Origin: Plantago major
Taxonomy: Eukaryota; Streptophyta; Magnoliopsida; Lamiales; Plantaginaceae
Assembly: GCA_026545765.1 (NCBI GenBank)
Contig: CM048840.1
Location: 48,782,580 to 48,846,579, forward strand
Length of the DNA: 64,000 nt
Reading direction: 5' to 3'
A model generated the notes under the pieces. The model made no database searches, was not told where the DNA came from, and saw only the letters and a program-made list of their open reading frames with translations. Below, one piece after another: positions 10,341 through 21,800 of the stretch; positions within the stretch are counted from its first letter, which is position 1, and each line of letters starts with the position of its first letter. The translations under genes were made by a program, and so were the position numbers.

Positions 10341-12018
10341 TGTTGGTCCAGATAACGGCAAAGTAAAAGACTAGGGGGGGGGGGGTTGAATAGTCTTTTA
10401 AAACTTTTTGTCGATAACAACTATTTCTCAGATATCTGAATAGATATCTGATACTTAGAATCAGAGTGCGGAAGACTTAATAAATATAAGTGCAGAAACA
10501 GTTAATAAGTGTGTGTGTGTGTTTGCTGAAGTATAAATACAAAAACGTAAATGACACAGCAAGTATAGTGGTATCTGGAGGTGGCGTAATCCTCCAACTA
10601 ATCCACTTCGGTCTATCAGAGACCTAGAATTCACTAGAACAGATAATTGAGAATTCCTTACAATAATCCTATTCTAAGATTCTTAACAATTGGTTCCCAA
10701 CCAAATGTTCCCCGAAGTTGTTCTGGCTTTCCATGACAAGTACTTCCTATACTCGTAAACCTTTGAGTTATTCCTAGCTTCCCAAGCTAAGTACTTCCTA
10801 TACTCAATAACCTTGAGTTATTCCTTAGTTTCCCAAATCAAGTACTTCCTATACTCGGTAACCTTGGAGTTATTCCCGATTTTTCAAACTAAGTACTTCA
10901 CATCTCCACGATTATGGTGTTGGTTTTGGTTTGAGTTGTCAGATGAGCGTCTTAATAACTTTTCAGTTAATCAGATAGCTCTGTGAACTAAGTTACTTAA
11001 TCCACTTTACAGCGTATGGTATCTTGTTCGATTTTACTGACCCAAGTCTTATGATATCTGTTCAAGAGAATGAATCTCAGATAGTTGATCTTTTGATTCA
11101 ACTCCTTCACATATAGCTTTGCTTGTTTAGGATCAGGACACTTAGAACTTCAGTGTTTACTCAAGATCAAAAGCTTTGGTCGCAACAGAAAGCTTTGTGA
11201 GTAAGTAAGTTGCTTTGAGAGAGTAAGACGTTCAGCGTTTTCAAGTTATGTCGTGTGTCTAAGGTGTCTTCTCAATCAGTCTAAGTGTTGATATTTATAG
11301 ATGAATTTGAGTGCCGTTTGAATAGTATCCGTTAGGCTCAAATTCAAACTATTGATATCTGTGTATAGTACTGTAGCAGGTTTTGTCTTCTTCTTAGAAG
11401 TTGCCGTTGCTTTTATTCAGACATCTCTGTCCGTGCATTAAATGCATTGTACTATACTTTTGTCCTGTAGTGTCAACGGAACTATGCTTTGTATCAGAGA
11501 CTAGTGTTGTCTGATTCTTTGCACGTCCTTATCTTCATTCTTCAGATACCACTTGTATTTATTGAAACAACTTTGTTTGCAATATATATTTCTCTTTCAG
11601 AAACGTGGTTAAAGCTCAAAGTATCTAAGAATAGATATTTGTGGACACTTTCGTTGTTTTCAGATATGTATCTTATTTCTCAAATATCTCTTGTGACACA
11701 GTTTGTTTGAAACTATTCGTGTCTTTAAGATGTCTGGTTAAGATATCTGAACAACAGATTCAGCAATCTTGTGCAGATTTCTTCAAGTCTTCAATGTCGT
11801 TGAGCTTTCTGCTTGGATGTCTTCTTCTTGGTCTTCTCTTACATAAAATAAAAATTACAATTTGAGACCTAACATCCTATACAAGATTAGCTAGACTATC
11901 ATACTTAGTGGGTTTCCTCTTTTACAATGTTCAAGTGAACCAAGAGTACTAATCACCTTTCTGAGACTAAGATAAGTCATCATGTTGCTAATCAAAATCT
12001 AAACAGATATTTCTAACA
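10341..12018 (-). mobile_element. 5' LTR of Sirevirus-like copia element (1678 bp)
   Basis: Minus strand TGTTAGAAATATCTG (start at 12018) to TTATCTGGACCAACA (end at 10341), with TG...CA ends. It matches the LTR at 61248-62907 along its whole length, including the TATA-like CTATAAATA (about 11296, minus), a G/C homopolymer near the 3' end (10373-10384), and repeated AGTACTTCCTATACTC blocks at 10739-10900. It is rich in ATATCTGA-type motifs. Confidence 0.92.
10739..10900. repeat. ~58-bp tandem repeat inside the copia LTR
   Basis: AAGTACTTCCTATACTC, a run ending CTTGAGTTATTCC, and TTTCCCAA recur three to four times at about 58-bp spacing. The homologous LTR holds the same array on the opposite strand at 62385-62520 (GGAAGTACTTAG...GGAATAACTC), so the repeat predates both insertions. 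Confidence 0.75.
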
Positions 12019-13233
12019 AAATATCTAACAGTATGGTACGTTGCTAGTTGCATAATTTGGTAACTTAGACTTACGAAATTAACATTTAATGTGGGTTTTA
12101 AATATTCGATCATGTGCCATTGTTTGTTTAGATATTTTTCATGAGTAACTAATTTTGCAAAACATTTTCTTTTATAAATTTGACAGATCGTGGATTTATC
12201 CAGATCTGCGCGGCTTGATCCGCAATCCGATCCGTCCATACTGGATCAGATAATGGATCGACTTTTTCTTCGTCTTTTTTTACAGATATCCGTTCAACGA
12301 TATAATCTGGTCTATTGTGCAACCCTGAGTAGAACCCTATTTGCTCGAATGATTTCAACAATATCAATCGATCGCAACTACATTATCACAATACATTTAA
12401 GGTTATAATTGTAATACCGGTCCTTAATTTCAAGTACATGTGTGCTTGCGATTTAATTTTGATACAAAAACATGGTAAGAAAATAATAAATTTAGTCAGT
12501 AGCATATTTTAATAATATCCGTAAAAAATATTTTATAATTTTAATTAATTTATTTTTATATGATTACATAATAATATTTTACAAGTATTGTCCAACATAA
12601 GAAAACATGGGTAAGCCAACTTTAAACATACTGTGTAATTCATATGAAGTAAACTATTATAATTTTTTTTTAGATTAACATGAAACATGTACGCATCTAA
12701 TATTATACGCTCTCTTAAAATGAACTTTCATATATTCTCTCTATTTTTGTCTCTCTCGCCATATATATTTCTAAATTGTGGCAACAATTAAGCAAATTGA
12801 GATATTTCTCCAGTTTGTTAGCATTTCGTTCTATAACCATGTGGTCACATGTTCAAATCCCACTAACTGCATCATTAACTTTATTTTTAATATAGAGGAC
12901 TCACACAAGTGCGGGCTGGATGATTGGTACGTAGAAGGCCCACATGTGCGAGGCCCAGGAGGTGGCCATACTAAATTTCGGGCCAGGTCTAGCTGGGCTT
13001 AAATTCCGGCCTAGCCTGGACAGTGGGAGCCCAGTGGTAACGGCCCGGTCCATTCTAAATATATTGTGATTTATTTTAATAACTTCAAATTTTATTATTT
13101 GATGGGTATTTCAGTCTTTTTACATTTAATGGAAATAAAAACATTTAAAAAATTAAATTGCTCTTGGGCGATGCCTGTTGTCAGGCAGGCCCTGCCTGAC
13201 GGTAGAAAAGCCCATGTTTCATATGACATGTAG
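12019..13233. other. Intergenic AT-rich DNA with a SINE-like stretch
   Basis: No gene seen. At about 12810-12880 a stretch with TGGTCACATGTTCAAATCCC resembles the B box of a tRNA-derived SINE; an A box is not clear. From 12910 the DNA becomes GC-richer (GGCCC blocks). At 13186-13202 there is a short palindrome around GTCAGGCAGGCCCTGCCTGAC. Confidence 0.4.
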
Positions 13234-13695
13234 ACTCTGTTTAGCACAAACTGATAACGCCTAGCTGGTAGCTGATAATCTAGCTGATCTGAGAAGCTTG
13301 TTCAGGAGGGTTATCAAAAAGATAAGCTAGCTTATTGTTTTTACATACCGGCTCTGTTAGCACAAACTTATTAGGTCGATGAGTTTATTTTCGTAATAAG
13401 CTTGTTACGTGAACGCGTAGCTTGTAGCTGATAAGCTAGCTGATTTATTTTTACATACCATATTTAGCAAATCAGCTCATTGATTTATTAAATCCTTTTA
13501 TAAAAATTAACTAGGTTATCAGCTACCCAAGCTATCAGCTTGTTTTGCTAAATAGAGCCACCATATTTAGCAAGTCAACTAGTTTATCAGATAATTGATA
13601 TACTAAACAATTTTATAAAAACCAACTAACTTATAAGCTACCCAATCAGCTACCAGCTAGAGCTTCCTTATCAGTTGCTTTTGCTAAACAGAGCC
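13234..13695. mobile_element. Cluster of nested hAT-like MITEs
   Basis: The outer ends CTCTGTTTAGCACAAACTG and (reverse) CTCTGTTTAGCAAAAGCAAC are inverted repeats. An inner copy runs from GGCTCTGTTAGCAC (13350) to GCTAAATAGAGCC (13559). Subterminal AGCTAGCTGATAA/TTATCAGCTA motifs occur throughout on both strands. No coding capacity. The termini resemble hAT-type MITEs, but I could not find clean 8-bp target duplications because of the nesting. Confidence 0.55.
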
Positions 13696-14007
13696 ATATT
13701 AAAAAGAAATTGCATTGCATTAATCAAGATTAAAAGATTTAGAAGACATGAAGATGAAACCTTAGGTTTTAGGTCATTGCACGTGCATGGAATTTGCTCA
13801 GTCAGTAGTCACGATTGACCCCTTTCTAAATATTAATTTTAAGTATGAAGCCGAACTTTTGGAATGCAGTATTGCCGGAGCAGTGATATTTGCCAGAAGC
13901 ATCTTTACCATTTTCAATTTCATGTATTTTTAACTTTGTATCAAAACTTTTACGACTTAAAGTTTGTAGACGCTCAGAAATCTACAATCAAAATTAGGGT
14001 TAGAGAT

Positions 14008-14867
14008 TGGGGGGCACCGACAACCTGCAAGGCAACAATAGCAAACAGAGACGTGAGATTCCGAGGTGACACCGGTGTGGTGCCGACCGAAGGGACTCCG
14101 ACGCTCAAGTTAGATGACTGATAGAAGGAATAATCAAATGAAAGAAACAAAGAGGGAGAGATGGTGGCAAGCGTCGACTTATCCTGTTGGTTGAGTCGGT
14201 TCGGCTACGTGGTGGACGAACACCGGCAGTGGGCTAGCTGACCTTACGGGAAGGAGCTAGCTGGCAGTTGTCTGACAGAGATGGATGATGGCGGATGGTT
14301 GAAGGTTGAAGGTGGATGGTGATGAGCGATGGTGGATGATGATAGGTGACGGCTGATGTTGATGAGAGAGCTTGAGAAAGATGGAGGCGTGAGAGATTGA
14401 TTGCTAGGGTTTGTTGCAGTTAGAATGCCATCCTCTCTACATCTCCTCAGCCTTCTCTATATAACCCACCCATCGTTGGAGTCTGCCCGCGAATCTCGGG
14501 GAGGTCGTTGGAACGGATTAGACCGTGGCTCAAGAAGTTAGGATAGTTGACGTAAGTCGGTTGCTTACTGACGGACTAAGTCAGTCAAGCTACTGGAGTT
14601 GGTTAGTCAGGTGCTGACTGACAGAGTCAATCATGCAAGGTCGGGCGAGCTAGGTGAGCTAGCTAGCTTGTCAACCAGCTAGAAGGTTGGCAAGGTGTGA
14701 GCTAGTCAGGTGGCATGCGGGCTGATTGGCTGCATGGATGACTCAGCTAGGTGGGTTTGCTAACTGGCCTTTGGAGTCCAACTCACGTATGAAGTCAAGG
14801 CGGACTCATTAATGGATTGTGGGTTGGGCCGTAGCCCTGATGGGCCGATCCGTTAATCTAGTTGACA
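14008..14867 (-). mobile_element. Possible solo LTR (Ty3/gypsy-like)
   Basis: Read on the minus strand this starts TGTCAACTAGATTAACGG and ends near GGTGCCCCCCA. A TATA-like TTATATAG lies about 400 bp in, followed by ACTTGAGCGTCGGAGT, a phrase I associate with plant LTR leaders. The + strand has GATGGTGGATGATGAT-type low-complexity repeats at 14270-14360 and many TAGCTAGCT words. Both flanks begin AGAG, but a clean 5-bp duplication is not evident. No protein-coding potential. Confidence 0.35.
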
Positions 14868-15305
14868 AGAGCGAATTTTGGCCAATACAAAGTTCAACTG
14901 CATTATTTTACTAGTTCATGAATTAGAATCAACAGTTTTCATGTCAAGTTTAAGTTGAAGGACGTTCAAGGTATCGAACTATGTTTTAAATTTTCATAAT
15001 TTAAATTTGTCAAATTTACAAACTCACAAACTAGTGCAATTTTTTTTCATAATTCGTCTATAAAAATTATGGGCTCTACAGAGTGAGGGAGAAGATGGAA
15101 CAATTGTAATTCGCAAGAAAAAGAAATCCATGAAATAACAGAAAATGGAGGCTGAATACATTAATTAAGGATACAAAACGTCTTATATTGTTAAAGTGTA
15201 GAAAAGTACAAAACGTATTATAAACAAAATGGGAGTAAAAAATTATTAATTTATCAATTATATAATTTCTCGTTGAAATAGTAAAATCCTCCAGTCCCAA
15301 AAGTA

Positions 15306-15383
15306 TTAATTCATAGAGGTCTTACTGTATTTATTTAGTACCATAGTGTTAATCAGTAGTAAAACCTCTATAAATTAATACTT
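15306..15383. repeat. 78-bp imperfect hairpin MITE-like repeat
   Basis: AGTATTAATTCATAGAGGT at the left pairs with ACCTCTATAAATTAATACT at the right, giving an arm of about 20 bp with few mismatches. It directly adjoins the CACTA-like end at 15384. Confidence 0.55.
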
Positions 15384-15720
15384 CACTACAAAAAAACTTG
15401 GCAACACCAACGCATAAGTTCCAACGGAACAATTTTCGTTGCCACTCGCAATAGAATTGCAACAAAGTACCAACGGTAATTTATCCTTAAAAAATATAAT
15501 AGAAAATACCAACAGTATACCAACAAATTATCAAATGGTCTAGCTTCGAATAAATTTTTTGTTGGAAATATTAGAGCAAGCAGTCAACACCAACATAAGA
15601 TTCCAACAAAAATAATTTGTTTCTATTTGTAATAAATTTATAACAAAATACCAACAAAAATTAGCATGGTCGCAAAAATAGCAACAGTTTACCAACAAAT
15701 TTAGTTTTCAACATAGTTCA
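15384..15720. mobile_element. CACTA (EnSpm) transposon end
   Basis: CACTACAAAAAAAC is the characteristic CACTA terminal sequence. It is followed by subterminal repeats of the type CCAACA/CCAACGG/GCAACA at short spacing (15400-15705), as in CACTA termini. The opposite end and any transposase were not found, so this is a terminal remnant or a very degraded non-autonomous copy. Confidence 0.6.
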
Positions 15721-16088
15721 TTCAAGTTATAAGTTCTCTAATTCACATCAATAAACTAAAATACGATACCAAACTTGTTTTTGATATTATAAAGACATGC
15801 ATTTTATAATAATCAATGAAGTCCAAACCAATATCAATGTAATAAAATTTGTCGGAGAAGTTTTGAGAGACTAATACTCTGGGTATATGTTTTGAGTTTT
15901 ATTAGTGGTTGTAAATTGGGAGAAACATTCGAATTGGTTAGAAGAAAATCAGGATTGTAAGTATATCTGATCTCTCTGATATATAGTTCTTTCGTCTTCT
16001 TCTTCCATCTTGAATTTTCCTGTGAAATAAAAGTAGTTACTGCTCGAAAATAACCAAATAAGTTCTACGCAGGCAATCTACTAATTAT
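15721..16088. other. Intergenic, no feature seen
   Basis: AT-rich sequence without coding potential between the CACTA-like end and the primer-site remnant. It may include degraded internal DNA of the gypsy element whose LTR lies to the right. Confidence 0.5.
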
Positions 16089-16106
16089 TCCCCGGCAGCG
16101 GCGCCA
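16089..16106 (-). other. Primer-binding site, tRNA-Asp type
   Basis: The minus strand reads TGGCGCCGCTGCCGGGGA, close to the complement of the 3' end of plant Asp tRNA, as used by Athila-like Ty3/gypsy elements. It is separated by a few bases from the TGATGTGC/GCACATCA LTR end at 16112. Confidence 0.8.
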
Positions 16107-16111
16107 AATTT

Positions 16112-17650
16112 TGATGTGCACTCAACGATTAAATTTATAATTGCCGTAAGCTCACAAACACACAGTTTATAGTGGTAAGTTAACTCGGGATGTCGTTCCC
16201 TCGGGAATAACTCTCGATTAAGATAGAATATTAAATGGTTGATTTTCAATATAAAATAAATAACATATTTTTGGTATTTTTGAATAAGTAAATTAAACAT
16301 GTAAGTAGAAAAGTAATTATAACGAGAATTGATGAATTAAGAACTTATAGAGAAAACAATGCAAGCGTTAACCTTCACTTTGATAAATGGTTTATATCAG
16401 GAATAACAGGCAGTGATAGTTACGGCTGAAGAGTCACACATGTCACATATCTTATACTAAGGCGCAGTCAGTAAAGATACCCCATGTAGACTATCGTCTA
16501 GCTCAAAGCTGTCACCAATGGCTAGCTTAACAACAAACCTCAGGCAGAACATCAACTTGTAGACACAGCTGACATCTCCTAATCTAGTGCAATGAATACT
16601 CATGTCCTGCGGAAAACATAAACAAACAAAGCATCTTTCCTCAAACAGCACAAGTATGAACAACAATCGCATAACCAACATTGATGCTAAAACTATTCCA
16701 TCATATATAAACCAAGTAATCAAAGATCCTGGCTAACCGTTACACAGGTAAATTAGCGTGACATAATTGAAAGTAAACAAACTATAAACTGAATTGAAAT
16801 CATGTTTGAAACAACTAAACCGTAAGAAGATGGCGAGTGTCGACCCTCAGATTCCTCCTTCTTCGATTCTTCCCTGTAGTAATCGATCTTGATGTCTTCT
16901 GGATGTCTTGAAGTCTTCTTGATTGCTTGCTGATGGCTAGGGTTTTGGGGTTTCACTTCCCCGAGGACTGATTCTCTCTCAGGAGAGCTGCTTTTGTGGT
17001 TCGGAACCCTCCTGTTCCGTTCTCTCGTTTAGAACCCTCCTGTTCCGTTCTCTCGTTCAGAACCCTTCAGTTCCGCTCTCCCTCTGATTTGAGACCCCAA
17101 GGGTCTTATTTATACTGAAAAATTCGAGCTCCAACTGCCTTTGATGTATAAGGAAGTTCAAAAAGACGGGCCTTAGCTTGACAGGCCAGAAACCGGTCTG
17201 AATCTTGAAGCTTAAGTGTACTGCGGTCGATAGTCGACTGCAGACACCCTTCTGCGGCCCATTGTGGACCGCACACTGCGATTCCTCCATGTTCTGTCAG
17301 TATATCTTTGTTCTTCAATTTCGGGATTCTTAACTTCGTTTCCTCAAAAAGTTGTCTTCTACAAAGTTTTAGCATCTTCAATTATCTTCACACTGGCTGT
17401 TCACATGACATGTTTTGACGCATCGAACTTTATGCAACGGCCAATTCAGCGTATTTGATTAACTCCCGATTTCGCACAATTGTGACGTTTTGGTGCCTGA
17501 AATCGTGCAATTCCTCAAAAACACGATCATGACCTACAAAATACATAAGAAGTTGGTAATTTGCCACAAAATGATACAAATATTGAATTTAGGGCAAAAA
17601 ACAAGAGTCTAAAAGCATGCAATATCGCACATTTCATTATCACATCACAT
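16112..17650 (-). mobile_element. Athila-like 5' LTR, body lost
   Basis: On the minus strand an LTR ends ...GCACATCA at 16112, immediately before the Asp-type primer site. The start is probably TGATGTGATAATG at about 17650, giving roughly 1.5 kb. A minus-strand TATA-like GTATAAATAAG lies at 17107-17117. U3 has a GC-rich palindromic stretch at 17215-17285. Beyond the primer site almost no internal sequence remains. The LTR start is uncertain; the end and primer site are firm. Confidence 0.6.
17000..17085. repeat. Tandem repeat, three ~34-bp units
   Basis: GGAACCCTCCTGTTCCG, AGAACCCTCCTGTTCCG and AGAACCCTTCAGTTCCG are each followed by a CTCTC-containing spacer. The repeat sits just downstream of the LTR TATA-like box (minus strand), within the presumed transcribed R/U5 part. 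Confidence 0.85.
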
Positions 17651-18845
17651 ACTTTCATTTCTAACACCTCTCATTTCCAAAACAGAAATGTCATATATTT
17701 AGTGTCGATTACAGTGATCCAATCTCCACTATCTGCTCTCCGAACTATTCCTTTTGCATGCTAGAATTTTTTACTCATGTTGATTTTTTTGCATATCAGG
17801 AGAGGGGAGAATGACATCGCTTGTAGACTAGCTAGCAAAAATTATCACTGATTGTGATGGTTTGGCTGAGCTTCCCTTTAATTTTGTACAGTACTCTTTG
17901 TTTCTCTGGATGGTTGATGAATGAAAGTTTCAACTTTGAATTTTCTCTCAAAAAGAAATATTAACTTCATAAATTATATTGTATTTTTCGGTCATAATGA
18001 AATACTCTTGAAAATAGATGCAATATTAATATATGACTCGTAAAATAGTTATAAAAGTTGTAAAATATTGTTACTCCTTGCCAAATTCACGGAAGTTTGG
18101 AAAGTATTTATAAATGTAAAATTGATTTTTTTTCTAGAATTTTTTCCTCCTATTTGTTTATCGCCCGAACAATGACAAATCTTCAGATTGCAAAATGAAT
18201 TTGAATTTTCCAACAAATACTTCAATTTCAAACTAGAGTTTTACATAGATACTCCAAGTTCTAATAAACAACCAAACTGAATTTTTTAACAAAAACTCCT
18301 ATCAAAACTCATTTTTTTCTTCTTTCGGGCCAAATACCCCTTAAATTGGAGTTTGTAAACTCCAATAGAACCAAACACACACCAAATTACATCAGATTTT
18401 CTATTGTTAGTCGTTGCTCTCACCACGTGGCATTGCCTAATGGCTGTTTCCTCTACCGGGCCGCATGATGTAGTGTCTCCTAGCGCTTGAGTGTGTTGTA
18501 CAGTATAACACATAATGTATATGATATAACAGTTAAAACATCAAGAGCCACTTCAGTATGCGGCACGGTAGACAAAACCGACAATTGCATAAGTTTGTTT
18601 TGACCGGTGAGGTTCTGCACTTCTGCTAGCGTTTTGTGGCTGTTTCATCCATCTACTCTCTCTCTCACCTCTCCTCTTTCTGTGTCGATATAAACTCTCA
18701 CAATTCACAAACATTACAATTCCCAATTACACCTCATTTCCCGCAAAACCAGCCTGTTATCATCACCAAACCCCATCAAATTCTTCTTCCCAACTCGTCA
18801 CTCTTAAACAAACAGTCTAAATCTACTCAATTTTCAAAATCACTC
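17651..18845. promoter_or_regulatory. CPR upstream region and 5' UTR
   Basis: No other gene. The 18540-18845 part, free of repeats and rich in CT (TCTCTCTCACCTCTCC), is the likely 5' UTR. From 18636 to 18845 the CPR frame is open but holds no ATG. A definite TATA box cannot be chosen. Confidence 0.5.
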
Positions 18846-21800
18846 ATGGATTCCTCGCCGGAGAAGCTTTCGGCGTTCGAATTGATGACCGAGATCTTCA
18901 AACGAGTCAGAATTGACAACTCGAACAGCTCCTCGCAAGCACCGCCTCAAGATGTGTTGGCGATGCTTTTGGAAAATAGGGATTTATTGATGTTGTTAAC
19001 CACTTCTATTGCTGTGCTCATTGGCTGTGTGGTTCTTCTTCTTTGGCGCCGATCGGGAGCTAAAAACAAGCTCTCTGAACCGCCAAGGCTCGTGGTGCCC
19101 AAGCCCAAAGTGGAGCCGGAGGAGGTGGATGATGGGAAGAAGAAAGTTACCATCTTTTTCGGTACCCAGACTGGAACTGCTGAAGGCTTTGCCAAGGTTA
19201 ATTCATAATCAAAATTGCTCCTTGGATTGTTTTTTTTTTTTAATTTGATTTTAATTTTACTTGAATGGTTCATAATTTTTGTTATTGTTCTTTTATAGGC
19301 ACTAGCTGAGGAGGCTAAAGCTAGATATCAGCAAGCCAAGTTCAAAGTGATTGATTTGGTATCAAAAGATTCTCTCTACTCATTCCCTTTTTCGATGTGT
19401 TTCTAATTATTTAGATTGCTCCTTTTCTTTTCATTTGATTCCATGGATCTATACTTTATCCTTTGGATGTGTTTTAGGCCCTGATTAGTAGCACAATAAC
19501 TAGACCATTTTTTACTAGGTGTGTAAGAGGAGGATAATTAGAGAGAGAGAGAGAAACTTTGCTAATGGTCAATAGACTCATCCCAGTTGATGTGCTGCCA
19601 AAATGAAGCAATTTTCTAACGCAAAAAGTGATAGTTAGTGTGCTGCCAATTACCCTATTTGGTTTTCTTGTGTTTTCTCTGGGCATCTTGAAAACAGAAT
19701 ATTAAAGCGATGGCTGTTCGAGTAAATAAAATATCTAGTAGTGATCATGGTTGATTTGAATTGTGATAGGATGATTATGCTGCTGATGATGAAGAGTATG
19801 AGGAGAAGATGAAGAAGGAGAATATAGCGTTTTTCTTCCTTGCAACGTAGGTTCATTTACTTTGTTGATAAATCATTAGGCTGACAAATAATTTGTGAAT
19901 GTATTAAATTGGTTGTGGGTTGGTTTGAACTTTGATGGATGGTTTCAGATATGGAGATGGTGAGCCTACGGATAATGCAGCAAGGTTTTACAAATGGTTT
20001 ACAGAGGTATAATCTAACATTTTAGTAGTAACTAATCATTTCGTTCCTTGAGGTGAAATTCAGAGGTCTTATATGGAGTTTTATGGTGCAGGGAAAAGAG
20101 AGAGGTGATTGGCTTAAGAATCTTCATTATGGTGTATTTGGTCTTGGTAACAGGCAATATGAGCATTTTAACAAGGTTTGTAATGGTGGCCATATTACAC
20201 TTAGCCTGTTGTTGCTGTAATGCTGACAATATGTCCTGTGTTGTACTAATGCTTTCCTTGCACCTATTGCCGTGTCAGATTGCAAAAGTTGTTGACGATA
20301 TTATTGTGGAGCAAGGTATGAGCATCATCTTGTTTCCTTTTTATGGAATAGTTGGTATAAGACTATTAGACGTTTGATTGATCTAGTGATTTGTATGACT
20401 AATGTCCTGCTAATGTTCTTGTCAGACAATTCAGCTATCCAAATAATTGCATTATGATGTCTTTAGCTCATTCCATTATTTGTCCTGACCTGCAATATGT
20501 TTATTCAGGTGGACAAAGGCTTGTCCCTGTTGGTCTTGGTGATGATGATCAATGCATTGAAGATGACTTTACTGCATGGTACAAGACCATTATATTTACT
20601 AAATGCATCAAAATTCTCCCCATCTTTTATACTTCTATAGTACTATAAAGTAATAACAGAACTTTTTTATGTTACAGGCGTGAGTTGGTATGGCCTGAGT
20701 TGGATAAATTGCTCCGGGATGAGGATGATGTCACGGTTTCATCTCCATATACTGCTGCAGTTTTAGAATACCGTGTTGTGTTCCATGACGAAGTTGATGG
20801 ATCTACGTCGGAAAATGGCTCCGCCAATGGTCATGCAAATGGCAATGCTGTTTATGATGCTCAGCATCCCTACAGGTAGTTAACCCTATATGCTTATCTG
20901 AATGCTCTTGTATACTATCAAACTTCACGTTCTATTTCTCTCCCCCCTAATATTGGTTTGTGTTTCCCCTGAAGAGCAAATGTTGCTGTGAGGAAAGAGC
21001 TTCATAGTCCTGCATCAGATCGTTCTTGCACACACTTGGAATTTGACATTTCTGGCAGTGGAATTTCGTAAGGCTTTGCCCTAATATGGTTTTTCCTTGT
21101 CTTGTTGGATTATTAATCTGAGCATATTAAGGAATTGTATCATCACACTAATTTTTTCCCCATGGTCCTTAGTTATGAAACTGGGGATCATGTTGGTGTT
21201 TGTTGTGAGAATTTGCCTGAAATTGTTGAAGAAGCAGAAAGGTTGCTAAATATGCCTCCACAAACTTACTTCTCCATTCACACTGAAAATGAAATTGGTG
21301 AACCACTGAGTGGAAGTTCCTTGCCACCTCCCTTCCCTCCATGTACTCTGAGAACAGCACTAACTCGATATGCAGATCTTCTAAGTGCTCCCAAAAAGGC
21401 ATGTTCTATTTCTATTCATATCATTGTTTAGAAGCATTCCTTACATCTAGCACAAATCTGAGAAGTGCATGAATTTATTTATTTTTTGTTTTCCAGTCTG
21501 CCTTGACTGCACTAGCTGCATGTGCTTCTGACTCAACTGAAGCTGATCGCCTCAGACATCTTGCCTCTCCTGCCGGAAAGGTTCGTATATCTTCAATTTT
21601 GTTTTGGTGTTTTGGGAATCCCACTTGCATCTCGCGTTATATTGGATGCGAAATACCTATAACTATGTATTATCTTCAGGACGAATACTCACAGTATGTA
21701 GTGACGAGTCAGAGAAGCCTTCTTGAGATAATGGCAGAATTCCCGTCAGCCAAGCCTCCACTTGGTGTTTTCTTTGCAGCAGTTGCTCCTCGGCTTCAAC

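Larger units (their letters stand above)
3840..12018 (-). mobile_element. Sirevirus-like Ty1/copia element, 5' LTR + gag-pol, no 3' LTR
   Basis: On the minus strand the order is: 5' LTR (12018-10341), primer-binding site, gag, coiled-coil region, protease, integrase, reverse transcriptase/RNase H, then a short post-pol region. PR-INT-RT-RH is the Ty1/copia order. A long LTR (1.68 kb), a coiled coil next to gag, and a family-wide extra 3' ORF fit the Sirevirus (Maximus/SIRE) lineage. Coding frames are broken in many places, so it is inactive. No 3' LTR follows; the element instead meets, tail to tail, a + strand fragment of the same family. The base pairs outside the LTR are AAATA (12019-12023); their partner repeat was not found. 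Confidence 0.85.

Noticed and set aside
12190-12408. Short ORF at 12190
   Set aside because: No recognisable domain, antisense frames also open, and no splice context.
18636-19208. CPR starting at 18636 with MAVSSIYS
   Set aside because: The codon at 18636 is GTG; the first in-frame ATG is at 18846 and gives the canonical [14 protein letters not shown] start.
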